A stretch of 64,000 bases of DNA from Conexibacter sp. CPCC 205762 (GCF_030646155.1 NZ_JAUTDN010000017.1:35245-99244), one strand, 5' to 3'; positions 9,174 through 23,708 are shown, numbered from the stretch's first letter. Numbers and translations: made by a program. Notes: generated from the letters alone by a model not told the origin.

Positions 9174-9198
9174 TCCCGGCGCCCCGCCTCCAGCCGCC

Positions 9199-9519
9199 GT
9201 GGCGCGCGACGCCCACCACCTGATGACACTGCTCGGCCTCTCTGAGGACGAGCTGTGTCAGGCGCTCGCGGTCGACCCGCTGACGCTGCTGTCGGGCCAG
9301 CTCGACCACCGGCCCGAGCTGCCGATCCTGCTCGACCTGCTGGCCGAGGCGGAGGAGCGCGCCGGCGCGCCGGTGCTGCGGCGCTGGCTGCGTGCCAGCG
9401 GTCCGGAGGGGCGGCCGCTGGACGCCCTGCTGGCGCGCGACTTCGGGCGCTTCGAGGACGCGCTCGGCACGTTGGCCGCGCGCGGGTTCGTGCTGCGCGG
9501 CGGCGGCGGCGCCGGCTGA
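9199..9519 (+). CDS. Small protein of unknown function
   Basis: 106 residues from GTG 9199, 25 bp after prs. The first ~50 residues (LGLSEDELCQALAVDPLTLLSG) read like a short helical, possibly HTH-like unit; the C-terminus ends in a glycine run. No confident family. Its stop codon lies in the loop of a strong hairpin shared with the convergent gene. Confidence 0.6.
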   Translation: MARDAHHLMTLLGLSEDELCQALAVDPLTLLSGQLDHRPELPILLDLLAEAEERAGAPVLRRWLRASGPEGRPLDALLARDFGRFEDALGTLAARGFVLRGGGGAG

Positions 9520-9530
9520 GCCGGCGCCGC
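9506..9530. terminator. Bidirectional hairpin terminator
   Basis: Perfect 11-bp stem (GCGGCGCCGGC with its complement 9520-9530) around a TGA loop, between convergent genes. No U-tract on either side. Confidence 0.55.
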
Positions 9531-9534
9531 AGCG

Positions 9535-9810
9535 CTACGCCTTGTCCGGCGCCTTCTCGCCGGGCCACACACCGAAGATGTGCTCCCAGCCTCTTGCGCC
9601 GGCGCGGTCGACGACCGCGCGCGTGACCGAGAAGGTCACGCCCTGGACGGCCGCGGCCGTCACGACTCTCGACCAGCTCGCCAGCTCGGTGGTCGCTTCT
9701 GGCGGCTCCTCGTCGTCGATCTTGGCCCACACGAACGTGAAGAGCTTTCGCGCCAGCAGGCCGGCGACGATGCCGACGATGATGCCGAACGGCTTGTAGA
9801 TCAGCTTCAT
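9535..9810 (-). CDS. DUF4235 membrane protein
   Basis: 91 residues. One hydrophobic helix at residues 7-25 (YKPFGIIVGIVAGLLARKLF), then KIDDEEPPEA and a second moderately hydrophobic region containing WSRVVTAAAVQGVTFSVTRA. This matches the DUF4235 family, common in actinobacteria and of unknown function. ATG start; divergent from the next gene across a 66-bp promoter region. Confidence 0.88.
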   Translation of the reverse strand: MKLIYKPFGIIVGIVAGLLARKLFTFVWAKIDDEEPPEATTELASWSRVVTAAAVQGVTFSVTRAVVDRAGARGWEHIFGVWPGEKAPDKA

Positions 9811-9876
9811 GTCGTCAACTTACCCGTCGACAGGGCGATTATCCTGTGTGAACGAACTTCACGAGGACGGTGCGTC

Positions 9877-10596
9877 ATGGCAGACGAACGGCACGACGAC
9901 GGCACGGCTGAGGAGCTGCTCCGCCGCGCCCTGCTCGACGCCTCCGACGCCGCGGCCGTCTCGCTCGCGGTCGGCGACCTGCCCGTCAGCGACGTCGTCA
10001 CGGTCGTCTTCCACGGCCGCCGCGACCTCGGCACGATCCAGACGTACGTCGCCCGCGGCCGTTTCGGCGCCGGCTCGACGCTGTCGGCGCGCGAGCTGAT
10101 GCGCGTTCCCTGCGACCTCGACCTCGGCGACGCCGAGGACCGCGAGCAGGCCGAGGAGCTGTACCTGCAGCAGGCGCGGGCGCTGCGCGAGGCGCTCGTC
10201 GGCGCCGACACCGTGCTCGACGTCTGGCGCGAGCCGCTCGCCGAGCTGGCCGGCGGCGACGTGACGATCGAGCGCTCGGTCGCGCTGAACGTGCCGCTGC
10301 CGGCCCACCGGCTGCTGCCGGTCGCGCTGGTCGCGCCCGAGCGGCAGCTGGTGGTGGCGCCGGTCTGCGGCGCGCGGGCGCTGTCGGAGGGCAGGCCGCC
10401 GCTCGGGATCGCCTGCGCCCAGCAGGACCTCGCCCGCATCTACCCGCTGCCCGACGACCCCGTGCGGGCGATCGGCGACTTCCTCGACTTCGCCGCCGAT
10501 CACGCCCACGAGCTGGCGTCGCGGCTGGCCCACCAGGAGGCCTCGGTCGCCCGCTTCCTCGAGATCTCGGGCGAGGAGCCGCCGACGCTGCACTGA
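9877..10596 (+). CDS. Protein of unknown function
   Basis: 239 residues, cytosolic in composition. ATG 9877 has a fair Shine-Dalgarno (GAGGACGG). A possible -10 TATCCT lies at 9840-9845 with a short leader. No motif I can name; it contains several Asp-rich stretches (DLDLGDAEDREQAEELY) and ends without membrane segments. Coding is supported by codon-position GC bias and by distinct promoter and Shine-Dalgarno signals. Confidence 0.7.
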   Translation: MADERHDDGTAEELLRRALLDASDAAAVSLAVGDLPVSDVVTVVFHGRRDLGTIQTYVARGRFGAGSTLSARELMRVPCDLDLGDAEDREQAEELYLQQARALREALVGADTVLDVWREPLAELAGGDVTIERSVALNVPLPAHRLLPVALVAPERQLVVAPVCGARALSEGRPPLGIACAQQDLARIYPLPDDPVRAIGDFLDFAADHAHELASRLAHQEASVARFLEISGEEPPTLH

Positions 10597-10686
10597 CGCG
10601 CGGCGCCCGCGCGCGCCCGTCCGCGCGAGCCGCCCCGTGCGAGAACCGTCCCACGGCGCGCTCGCGATCAGAGATGATGCGCCGCG

Positions 10687-11136
10687 ATGGGTCGCTCTCG
10701 CCGCTACCTCGTGCTCGCGTCCGCGGTCGTCATCTTCCTGCTCGTGAGCGCCGCGCTGGCGCGGGTCCTCAGCGCCAACGGCGCCGAGCGCGCGGCGATC
10801 CGCGACGCGCTGGAGGCGCAGGCCAGCGGCGACGCGCGCGCGCTCGTCGCCGCGATCGACGGCTGCGCGCAGGACGAGGCCTGTCGCGCGGAGGCCGCCG
10901 TCAACGCCGCGGCGCTCAGATCGAGCGGCGAGATCGAGCTGGCGCGGCTGGACCTGTCGACCAGCTTCTCGCCGTTCGACACGACCGGCACCGCGCGCGT
11001 CGTCTGGAAGACGCCGAGCCGGCTGACGGTCGTGCAGTGCGCGCGCGTCCATCGCTCGGGCAACGTCGCGAGCGGGATCGAGGTGCGGCTGACCTCGCTC
11101 AGCCGCCCGATCAAGCGCGACACGAGCTGCCCGTGA
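10687..11136 (+). CDS. Membrane-anchored small protein
   Basis: 149 residues with an N-terminal anchor or signal helix (YLVLASAVVIFLLVSAAL, residues 7-24) and an extracytoplasmic domain with four cysteines (CAQDEAC, VVQCARV, TSCP), probably disulfide-bonded. Family not recognised. It precedes a secreted glycosidase, in line with an envelope role. Confidence 0.7.
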   Translation: MGRSRRYLVLASAVVIFLLVSAALARVLSANGAERAAIRDALEAQASGDARALVAAIDGCAQDEACRAEAAVNAAALRSSGEIELARLDLSTSFSPFDTTGTARVVWKTPSRLTVVQCARVHRSGNVASGIEVRLTSLSRPIKRDTSCP

Positions 11137-11244
11137 GCGGGCGGCGACGCACCGCGAGCCGGCGCGTCGCAGGGATGTCAGACAGCTGACATGGAGCAGT
11201 TGGCGCCGCAACTGTCGGGACCCTTCCGTACTCTCCTCCGGTCG

Positions 11245-13233
11245 ATGCCGCGTCGTTCGCCGTTCCTCGCCTTGCTGCTCGCCTCCTCGCTGTTCGCGGG
11301 ACTCGGCGCAGCCCCCGCCCTCGCCGAAGAGGGCGACCCCGACAGCGGCGCGCCGGCGTCGCCGGCCGCTCCGACGACGCCGATGGGCCCGCCCTCGGCG
11401 GAGGTGACCGTCCCGTCGGGCAAGCCGCTCTACCTGGAGGGCCAGGACAACCGCTTCCTCGTCGACGGGCCCTGGCTGTTCAGAGCCGACCTCGACGACA
11501 CCGGCGTCGCGCAGCGCTGGTACGGCGCCAGCGGCGTCGACGGCTGGAGCGGCACGACCGCGCCGCAGGTCTGGAACGTCAACGGCTCGACGCGCGAGTC
11601 GTACGAGGGCTCGATCGGCTGGTACCGCAAGGACTTCAGACTGCCGGCCAGCAGAACGGCGAGAACGGACGACTGGATCGTCCGCTTCGAGGCCGTCAAC
11701 CTGCGCTCGACGATATGGCTCAACGGGCGCCAGATCGGCACCCACACCGGCGGCTACACGCCGTTCGAGCTGAGACTGCCGAACCTCAACCGCAACGGCG
11801 TCAACCGGCTCGTTATCCGCGCCGACAACCGCCGCGCGATGCCGACCGGGATCGTCAGCCAGCCGATCGCCGCGACCGGCTGGTGGAACTACGGCGGCCT
11901 CCAGCGCGAGGTCTACCTGCGCAAGGTCGACCGCCTCGACCTGACCGACGTGTTCGTGCAGCCGAGACTGTCGGCGAGCCGCGCGACCGCGACCGTCGAC
12001 GTCGAGGCGACCGTCACCAACACGACCAGCTCCAACCAGCTCGCGACGCTCGGCGGCCGCTTCGGCAGACAGGCGTTCGACTTCGGCGAGCAGGTGATCG
12101 GCGCCGGCAGAGCGGTGACGCTGAGAACGAAGCTGGTCGTCAGACGGCCGCAGCTGTGGTCGCCGGCGAAGCCGAACCTCTACCGCGTGCGGCTGTCGGC
12201 GACGGCGCAGGGCGCGAACGAGAGAAGAGCGACGCCGGTCGCCGGCTACACGCTCGAGACCGGCATCCGCTCGCTCGTCGTCTCCGGCGCCGGCCAGCTG
12301 ACGCTCAACGGCCAGACGGTCCGCTTCCGCGGCGTCGCGATCCACGAGGACACGCTCGAGCGCGGCTCGGCGATGAACAACGACGACCGCGCGAGACTGA
12401 TGCAGCTCGTGCGCGACTCGGGCTCGACGCTCGTGCGCTCGCACTACCCGCTGCACCCCTACTTCCAGCAGCTCGCCGACCGCATGGGCATCCTGCTGTG
12501 GAACGAGATCCCCTCGACCTACCAGCTGTCGGAGAGCGACCTCGGCCGCCCGGCCTTCCGCAAGCTCGCGCTGCAGGAGGTCAGAGAGGACCTGCTCGCC
12601 AACCGCAACCACCCGTCGATCGCGGTCTGGTCGGTCGGCAACGAGATGGCGAGCCAGCCCGGCCGCAACCAGGCCAGCTATCTCACCGCCTCGTCGCAGC
12701 TGATCCGCGCGCTCAACCCGAGCGGCCTCGTCGGCCTCGCCTTCGCCGGCCACCCGGAGGCCGGCTGCCAGGCCTCCTACAAGCCGATCGACGTGCTCGG
12801 GATGAACGACTACTTCGGCTGGTACACCGGCGTCGGCGGCAACATCGCCGACCGCGACGAGCTGTCCGGCTTCCTCGACGCGCTGCGCACGTGCTACCCG
12901 AAGCAGGCGATCGCGGTGACCGAGTACGGCGCCGAGGCCAACCGCGACGGTCCGGCCGAGGAGAAGGGCACGTACGAGTTCCAGAGAGAGTTCGTCGACT
13001 ACCACCTCAGAGAGTTCGCGACCAAGCCGTGGCTCAGCGGCAGCGTCTACTGGGCGCTGCAGGAGTTCCGGATCCGCAACGCCTGGGGCGGTGGCAACCC
13101 GTGGCCGGAGCCGCCGATCCACCAGAAGGGCCTCGTGCGGCTCGACTGGACCGAGAAGCCGGCCTACCAGGTGCTGCGCAGCAGCTACCGCGCCTCGCGC
13201 CAGTACGTCGCCCGCAGCGGCGGCAAGAAGTAG
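11245..13233 (+). CDS. Secreted glycoside hydrolase family 2 enzyme
   Basis: 662 residues. Signal peptide 1-31 (SPFLALLLASSLFAGLG, APALA). Then a GH2 sugar-binding jelly-roll (WYRKDFRLPAS; VNLRSTIWLNGRQIGTHTGG), an Ig-like domain, and a TIM barrel. The acid/base glutamate is in ANRNHPSIAVWSVGNEM and the nucleophile is probably the Glu of AVTEYGAEAN. Substrate could be a beta-galactoside, glucuronide or mannoside; sequence alone does not decide. -10 box TACTCT at 11229-11234, 10 bases before the ATG. AGA arginine codons are frequent. Confidence 0.9.
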   Translation: MPRRSPFLALLLASSLFAGLGAAPALAEEGDPDSGAPASPAAPTTPMGPPSAEVTVPSGKPLYLEGQDNRFLVDGPWLFRADLDDTGVAQRWYGASGVDGWSGTTAPQVWNVNGSTRESYEGSIGWYRKDFRLPASRTARTDDWIVRFEAVNLRSTIWLNGRQIGTHTGGYTPFELRLPNLNRNGVNRLVIRADNRRAMPTGIVSQPIAATGWWNYGGLQREVYLRKVDRLDLTDVFVQPRLSASRATATVDVEATVTNTTSSNQLATLGGRFGRQAFDFGEQVIGAGRAVTLRTKLVVRRPQLWSPAKPNLYRVRLSATAQGANERRATPVAGYTLETGIRSLVVSGAGQLTLNGQTVRFRGVAIHEDTLERGSAMNNDDRARLMQLVRDSGSTLVRSHYPLHPYFQQLADRMGILLWNEIPSTYQLSESDLGRPAFRKLALQEVREDLLANRNHPSIAVWSVGNEMASQPGRNQASYLTASSQLIRALNPSGLVGLAFAGHPEAGCQASYKPIDVLGMNDYFGWYTGVGGNIADRDELSGFLDALRTCYPKQAIAVTEYGAEANRDGPAEEKGTYEFQREFVDYHLREFATKPWLSGSVYWALQEFRIRNAWGGGNPWPEPPIHQKGLVRLDWTEKPAYQVLRSSYRASRQYVARSGGKK

Positions 13234-13242
13234 CCCGGCCGC

Positions 13243-13584
13243 TCAGCGCTGCGGCACGCGCCGCGGCGCCGGCGACGGCGTCGCCGGATGGGCCGGACGG
13301 CGGTCGCGCGCCGGCCTGCGGTCGGCGAGCCGCTCGCCCGAGCGCAGGCGCACGCGCGTCTGCACCGCGTCCGGCAGCGGCAGGCCGCCGGAGCTGGGCC
13401 CGCGCGGCGGATCGGGCGCGACGCGGTCGTTGCCGCCGCCTCCGCCGTCGTCGTCCTCCTGCGGCGGAACCCACGGCGCGACGTGCTCCTCGCGCAGCAG
13501 CGGGAGCAGCAGCACCATCCCCAGCCCCAGCCCGACGAGGTGGAGCGTGCCGAAGATGACCACGACGAGCGTCTCTTCGCCCAT
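13243..13584 (-). CDS. Small membrane protein with Pro/Arg-rich tail
   Basis: 113 residues. One N-terminal hydrophobic helix (TLVVVIFGTLHLVGLGLGMV, then LLLPLL) followed by EEHVAPWVPPQ, an acidic-glycine linker and a basic, proline-rich tail. Start ATG at 13584; on the minus strand a -10 TACGCT (13596-13591) ends 6 bases upstream, matching the leaderless pattern. Unknown function. Confidence 0.7.
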   Translation of the reverse strand: MGEETLVVVIFGTLHLVGLGLGMVLLLPLLREEHVAPWVPPQEDDDGGGGGNDRVAPDPPRGPSSGGLPLPDAVQTRVRLRSGERLADRRPARDRRPAHPATPSPAPRRVPQR

Positions 13585-13659
13585 CCAGGCAGCGTAGCGC
13601 CGCACCGGCGCCGACGGGGGATTTGTGTCCGCCGGTCCGCGCGATATGAGCGAATGCTC

Positions 13660-13665
13660 TACCCT
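13660..13665 (+). promoter_or_regulatory. -10 box TACCCT of rplY
   Basis: TACCCT ends 12 bases upstream of ATG 13678. Confidence 0.45.
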
Positions 13666-13677
13666 TGCTCGTCGCTC

Positions 13678-14328
13678 ATGGCTGCTGAAGAGACCACACT
13701 CACCGTCGCTCCCCGCGAGATCGAAGGCTCCCGCGCCACCCGCCGCCTCCGTCGCAGCGGGTTCGTGCCGGGCATCGTCTACGGCGGGGACGCAGACCCC
13801 GCGCCGTTCCAGGTCGGCGCCCGCGAGCTGCGGAACGCGCTGGCTCACGGCGGCGCCGTCATCCAGCTGACGCTCGATGGCACGCAGATCCCGGTCGTCC
13901 TGAAGGACCACCACCGTCACCCCGTCACCGGGGACATGCTCCACGTCGACATGCTGCGCGTCGACCTGAAGAAGAAGATCCACGCGACCGTCGTGGTCGA
14001 GCTGGTCAACGCCGACGATGCCCCCGGCATCCGCGGCGGTGGCGTGCTCGAGCAGGTCACGCGCGAGATCAACATAGAGGCGCTGCCGAACGAGATCCCG
14101 GATCTGATCGAGCTCGACGTCTCGAACGTCGAGGTCGGCGACACCGTCTACCTGTCGGCGCTGAAGGCGCCGGAGGGCGTCGAGCTGCTCGACGACCTCG
14201 AGGAGACCGTGCTCGCGTCGGTGCTCGCGCCGAAGCTGTCGGTCGAGTCCGAGGACGAGATCGAGACCGAGACCGAGGTCGCCAGCGACAAGCCGGCCGA
14301 GTCCGCCTCCGAGGGCGACTCGGAGTAA
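13678..14328 (+). CDS. rplY: Large-subunit ribosomal protein bL25 (CTC/TL5 type)
   Basis: 216 residues, the long form of bL25 with an N-terminal 5S rRNA-binding beta-barrel (LRRSGFVPGIVYGG, then HPVTGDMLHVDMLRV) and the extra C-terminal domain (VGDTVYLSALKAPEGV), ending in an acidic tail. Six bases separate it from pth; rplY-pth is a conserved pair. ATG chosen by homology and by the promoter position. Confidence 0.95.
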   Translation: MAAEETTLTVAPREIEGSRATRRLRRSGFVPGIVYGGDADPAPFQVGARELRNALAHGGAVIQLTLDGTQIPVVLKDHHRHPVTGDMLHVDMLRVDLKKKIHATVVVELVNADDAPGIRGGGVLEQVTREINIEALPNEIPDLIELDVSNVEVGDTVYLSALKAPEGVELLDDLEETVLASVLAPKLSVESEDEIETETEVASDKPAESASEGDSE

Positions 14329-14334
14329 CCCGCG

Positions 14335-14934
14335 GTGCGCCTGGGGCGGTCCGCCGCGGGCGCCACGCCGGTCGACTGGCTGGTCGTCGGGCTGGGCAAC
14401 CCCGGCTCGCAGTACGCGGCAACGCGTCACAACATCGGCTTCGAGGTCGCCAGCGCGCTCGCCGCGCGCTGGCAGCTGCCGAAGGCGAAGAGAAAGTTCG
14501 CCGGCCTGGTGACGGATGGACGTGCCGGGCTGGGCGGGCCTGGTTCCCCTCGCGTCGCGGTGATCCTGCCGCAGACGTACATGAACGAGTCGGGTCGCTC
14601 CGTCGGCCCCGCTCGCGGCGCCTACAGAGTGCCGTTGGAGCGGATCCTCGTCCTGCACGACGAGATCGACCTCCCGTTCGGCGACATCCGCGCCCGCATG
14701 GGCGGCGGCCTCGCCGGCCACAACGGGCTCAAGTCGCTCAAGCGCGAGCTCGGCAGCCCCGACTTCGCGCGCGTGCGGATCGGCGTCGACCGCCCGCCGA
14801 GCACCGATCCCGACCGTGTCGCCGCCTACGTGCTCGGCCGCTTCAGCGAGCCGAGAGCCGACGTCGCCGAGCTGATCGAGCGATCGACCGACGTCGCCGA
14901 GCGGATCGTGCTCGGCGAGACCGAGTTGGCCTAG
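14335..14934 (+). CDS. pth: Peptidyl-tRNA hydrolase
   Basis: 199 residues from GTG. Recycles peptidyl-tRNA that drops off ribosomes. VVGLGNPGSQYAATRHNIGF contains the catalytic His; QTYMNESG, LHDEIDLPFGDIRA and GGLAGHNGLKSL are all present. Directly follows rplY and precedes mfd, the usual actinobacterial order. Confidence 0.95.
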   Translation: MRLGRSAAGATPVDWLVVGLGNPGSQYAATRHNIGFEVASALAARWQLPKAKRKFAGLVTDGRAGLGGPGSPRVAVILPQTYMNESGRSVGPARGAYRVPLERILVLHDEIDLPFGDIRARMGGGLAGHNGLKSLKRELGSPDFARVRIGVDRPPSTDPDRVAAYVLGRFSEPRADVAELIERSTDVAERIVLGETELA

Positions 14935-15032
14935 CGCGCCGCGCGGCGCGCTTAGGAGATCGTGAGAATCAGGTCATAAACTCCTGACCAGGCCCAGGCC
15001 GCCGTGCGCGGTCGTTGGTGCTGCCCTCTTCC

Positions 15033-18380
<3,348 letters not shown>

Positions 18381-18462
18381 ACGGTGTGAGCGCGACCTCG
18401 ATTTGTAAAGCCAATCTAATAATCGGTTGAACTGCCGCACCGAGCAAGGAGACTTCTGTACA

Positions 18463-19635
18463 GTGCCCTCGCCTGTGACCAAGACACTTCGCATAGTCCT
18501 GGCGCTCTGCGCCTTTTTCGCGCTCTCGTTCACGATCGCCGCGTGTGGCGGGGACGATGACAACAACGACGTCCCGAGCAATGCTGTCGCCTCTGTCGAC
18601 GGCACGCCGGTGACGAGAGCCGATTATGACCGCTGGGTCGAGATAACGGCCAAGAGCTCGTCGCAGGGTGCAGATCCTGTGATCCCGGACCCGCCGTCGT
18701 ACACGAGATGCGTCGCGGCGCTGACGAGACAGGCGAGAGCGGTGAGAGGACAGAGAGTCCCCGCCGAGAGCGCGCTGAGAGCGCAGTGCAGACAGATCGA
18801 GACGCAGCTCAGAAACCAGACGATGCAGTCGCTGATCCAGACGATATGGCTGGAGAGAGAGGCCGCTGACCTCGGCATAACGGTCACGGACAGAGAGCTC
18901 GAGAGAACCTTCAACGAGGCGATGAGACAGTCGTTCCCGAGAAGAGGCGACTACGAGAAGTTCCTCAGAACGACCGGGATGACGAGAGACGACGTCCTCG
19001 AGCAGCTGCGCTCGCGTGAGTACGCGACCAGAATCACCGACAAGGTGCAGAGAGACGCCGGCAACGTCACCGAGGCGCAGGTCAGCACGTACTACGACAG
19101 AAACAGAGAGCAGTTCGCTGTCCCGGAGCGTCGTGACCTCGAGATCGTCCTGACCAGAACCGAGGCGAACGCCGAGGCGGCCAAGAGAGCGATCGAGGGT
19201 GGCGACAGATGGGCTGACGTCGCCAGAAGATATTCGAGCGACACGCTCTCCAAGAGCAACGGCGGCAGACTGCTCGGCGTCGCCAGAGGCCAGCAGGACA
19301 GAGCGCTCGACACCGCCGCATTCGCCGCCAGAAGAGGCGTCGTCGTCGGCCCGGTGAGAGGTCAGTTCGGCTGGTACATCGTCCGTGTCGACGGCGTCAC
19401 GCCGGCGAGACAGAACACGCTGGCCGAGTCGAGAGACCAGATCAGAGAGCTGCTCAGACAGCAGAACGGCCAGAGAGCGCTGACCGAGTTCGGCAGAAGA
19501 TTCGAGAGAAGATGGGTCGCGCTCACGAACTGCCGCAGAGAGTTCATCGTGCCCCAGATCTGCGGCAACGCCCCGAGAACCGGTACCACGGCGACCTCCG
19601 GCGGCACCGTCGCGACGTCGACGTCGGGCGACTGA
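18463..19635 (+). CDS. Parvulin-type (PpiC/SurA-like) foldase lipoprotein
   Basis: 390 residues. The lipoprotein signal ends FALSFTIAAC, so it is anchored outside the membrane. A SurA-N-like helical part (VDGTPVTRADYDRW) precedes a rotamase domain (AVPERRDLEIVLTRTEANAE, SNGGRLLGVARGQQ, FGWYIVRVDGVTPA). Likely assists folding of secreted proteins. GTG 18463 follows AAGGAG (18446-18451) at 11 bases; GTG 18475 is an alternative placed 10 bases after TACAGT. By hand count about 43 of 51 arginines are AGA, far above neighbouring mfd. Confidence 0.88.
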   Translation: MPSPVTKTLRIVLALCAFFALSFTIAACGGDDDNNDVPSNAVASVDGTPVTRADYDRWVEITAKSSSQGADPVIPDPPSYTRCVAALTRQARAVRGQRVPAESALRAQCRQIETQLRNQTMQSLIQTIWLEREAADLGITVTDRELERTFNEAMRQSFPRRGDYEKFLRTTGMTRDDVLEQLRSREYATRITDKVQRDAGNVTEAQVSTYYDRNREQFAVPERRDLEIVLTRTEANAEAAKRAIEGGDRWADVARRYSSDTLSKSNGGRLLGVARGQQDRALDTAAFAARRGVVVGPVRGQFGWYIVRVDGVTPARQNTLAESRDQIRELLRQQNGQRALTEFGRRFERRWVALTNCRREFIVPQICGNAPRTGTTATSGGTVATSTSGD

Positions 19636-19667
19636 TCCAGCGCCCCAGCAGTTCACAGGTGTGACAG

Positions 19668-19695
19668 ACGGCCCCGGGCAACCGGGGCCGTTTTT
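19668..19695 (+). terminator. Rho-independent terminator
   Basis: Ten-base stem ACGGCCCCGG with CCGGGGCCGT, GCAA loop, followed by a T run. It ends the PpiC transcript just before the mazG promoter. Confidence 0.9.
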
Positions 19696-19701
19696 CGTTA
19701 G

Positions 19702-19707
19702 TAGTCT
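19702..19707 (+). promoter_or_regulatory. -10 box TAGTCT of mazG
   Basis: Ends 9 bases before GTG 19717 and immediately follows the upstream terminator. Confidence 0.5.
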
Positions 19708-19716
19708 GCCCCGTCA

Positions 19717-21848
<2,132 letters not shown>

Positions 21849-22024
21849 CGCACCGCCTCGCGGCGCCACGCACGACCCGACGAGCCTCAAGGGACTCCGT
21901 CCCGATCGGCTCGCCCGGGCCGCGCGTGGCATCCACGATCCGGCACGCTAAGCACCCTTGCGGGTGTGTCGTTGCATCGTCCAGGGGCGGGAGGAGTTGA
22001 CGGCGGACGGGCGAAGGGGTTCGC

Positions 22025-22423
22025 ATGCCGTCTGCCGAGCCGCCCCGCCGTGACCGTCGCCGACCCGCGCAGCGCCCGCCGGCGCAGACCGCCTTCGGCG
22101 CGGCGGCGATGCGCGTCCGCTGGGATCGCGTCGGCCGGATAGCGCTGTTGCTGCTGCTGGCGGGGGTCGTCGCGCTGTACGTGCAGCCGGCCCGCTCCTA
22201 CGTCTCCACGTGGCGCGACTCGAACGCGAAGCAGCAGCAGGTCTCGGAGCTGCAGCGGGAGCACGATGCGCTGGAGGCGCGCTCGAGATCGCTGAGAGAG
22301 CCGCGCACGGTCGAGACCGAGGCGCGCCGGCTCGGGATGGTCCGCCCCGGCGAGCGGCCGTACGTCGTCAGCGGGCTGCCCGAGCCCAGCGACGACGCCG
22401 ACAACGCGACCGCCACGCCCTGA
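22025..22423 (+). CDS. Septum formation initiator, DivIC/FtsB family
   Basis: 132 residues. A basic, Pro/Arg-rich cytoplasmic N-terminus is followed by one membrane helix (IALLLLLAGVVALYVQ, about residues 39-56) and a coiled coil (AKQQQVSELQREHDALEARS), ending LGMVRPGERPYVV, typical of FtsB/DivIC. Acts with FtsL/FtsQ in the divisome. The 176 bp between eno and this gene hold only a weak CACCC/GGGTG hairpin near 21953-21966. Confidence 0.88.
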   Translation: MPSAEPPRRDRRRPAQRPPAQTAFGAAAMRVRWDRVGRIALLLLLAGVVALYVQPARSYVSTWRDSNAKQQQVSELQREHDALEARSRSLREPRTVETEARRLGMVRPGERPYVVSGLPEPSDDADNATATP

Positions 22424-22485
22424 GCGCCGGCACGCGCGGTGCCCGTCGGCGCCTCGCGAGGCGCCGGCGCGAGGCCGCGCGCCGC

Positions 22486-22491
22486 TACTCT
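22486..22491 (+). promoter_or_regulatory. -10 box TACTCT
   Basis: Ends 7 bases before GTG 22499. Confidence 0.45.
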
Positions 22492-22498
22492 CGGACGA

Positions 22499-22855
22499 GT
22501 GCAGACCGAGACCGCGATCCACCTCTGGCAGGACGGCGAGCGCCGCCTGCGCGCCACGCCGCCGCCGCTGCGCGAGCGGCTCGAACGGGCCGCCGACGCC
22601 GCCGTCGACGAGCTGCGCCGCCGCTTGGGCGGCGCCTTCACGACCGAGGAGCTGGTCGCCCTCTACTCCGACAGCGGCGACTGGGTGCTCGACGTCGCGA
22701 TGGCGACCGTCCCGAACGATCCCGAGGCGTGGGACGCCGCGACCGTCGGCGGCGTCGCATTCGCGCGCTACGTGCGCGAGGCGAGCGACTGGTCCGGCGG
22801 TCGTCAGCGCACGCGGCGCGAGCTGGAGGAGCAGGAGCAGCCGCTGGACCGGTGA
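22499..22855 (+). CDS. Protein of unknown function
   Basis: 118 residues from GTG, starting VQTETAIHLWQDGERRLR. Mostly helical and charged, no membrane segment. Placement after divIC recalls small conserved genes of that locus in actinobacteria, but I cannot name the family. Start set by the -10 box and the loss of charge pattern upstream. Confidence 0.68.
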   Translation: MQTETAIHLWQDGERRLRATPPPLRERLERAADAAVDELRRRLGGAFTTEELVALYSDSGDWVLDVAMATVPNDPEAWDAATVGGVAFARYVREASDWSGGRQRTRRELEEQEQPLDR

Positions 22856-22930
22856 CGGTGCAACCGGCCCCAGACCGATTGCACCGCTCTACGGTTCCTA
22901 CGTCCGCGGCCGGCTCAGCCGGCGGCGGGA

Positions 22931-23527
22931 CTACTCGTCGTTGTCGTCGTCTTCGCCGATGCGACGGATCACGATCTGGTCTTCCTCGATCGTGATCTCG
23001 ATCGGGCGGTGACCCGCCCAATGCTCGGCGTAGATCGGGTCGTCCTGCACCGCGGGGTCGAGCCACAGACCGTAGCCCTCCTCGCCGTGGTCGAACGAAC
23101 CCTCGAGCGGACCGGCGGAGACCTTGCGGCGCCCGCGGCCACCACGGCGACCGCGGCGTCGAGAGGGCTTGTCGCCGTCCTCGTCGTCGTCGGACTCCGC
23201 GTCCTGCTTGCGGGCCTTGGCCCGCGCGGCCTCTTCCTTGGCCTTGGCTTCGGCGGCATCCGCCTCGGCCTTGGCCTTGGCGGCCTGCGCTGCTTCCAGT
23301 TCGGCGGCGATCAGAGCGTCGTCCTCCGCGCGGAGATCGATCTCGTCGTCGAAGTCGGCACCGGTGTCGGTGTCGACGTCGTCGGCGACGAGGTCGTTCT
23401 CGCGCTTGAAGGACGCGATCTGCGCCGTCGTGACTTCGAGCTGATGCGCGATCCAGGCATCAGTGCGGCCCTGACGGACCCACTGGCGGATCTGGTTGAG
23501 CTGGGGACGAAGTGAACGTCGTGCCAT
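22931..23527 (-). CDS. HTH protein with charged linker and conserved C-terminal domain
   Basis: 198 residues. N-terminal HTH-like unit (LNQIRQWVRQGRTDAWIAHQ, then LEVTTAQIASFKREN), an acidic segment, an Ala/Lys/Glu-rich coiled coil (residues ~75-110), an Arg/Gly-rich basic patch (SRRRGRRGGRGRRK) and a C-terminal domain with YGLWLDPAVQDDPIYAEHWAG. The combination suggests nucleic acid binding, but the family is not one I can name. A GCCGGC palindrome near 22906-22925 separates it from the convergent gene. Confidence 0.75.
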   Translation of the reverse strand: MARRSLRPQLNQIRQWVRQGRTDAWIAHQLEVTTAQIASFKRENDLVADDVDTDTGADFDDEIDLRAEDDALIAAELEAAQAAKAKAEADAAEAKAKEEAARAKARKQDAESDDDEDGDKPSRRRGRRGGRGRRKVSAGPLEGSFDHGEEGYGLWLDPAVQDDPIYAEHWAGHRPIEITIEEDQIVIRRIGEDDDNDE

Positions 23528-23708
23528 CGCGCGCGGACACTAGCGGAAAGTGCGGTTGCTACGACCCGCCGGCCAACATGGAGGAATGCGGGAGGAAATG
23601 CGAAGAAGCCTGTCCGCGCTCGTTATGCTTGCTTTTTGAGCGACCGGCTGTCACTGCGACTTGCCCTCCCCGGTCGTCACCGGCCACCAGGCAGCAGGGA
23701 GGCAAGCA

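Noticed and set aside
9859..13122. Open frame of 1087 codons on the minus strand
   Set aside because: It lies opposite the GH2 gene and others, is Arg/Ala/Asp-rich without motifs, and is a GC-bias shadow.
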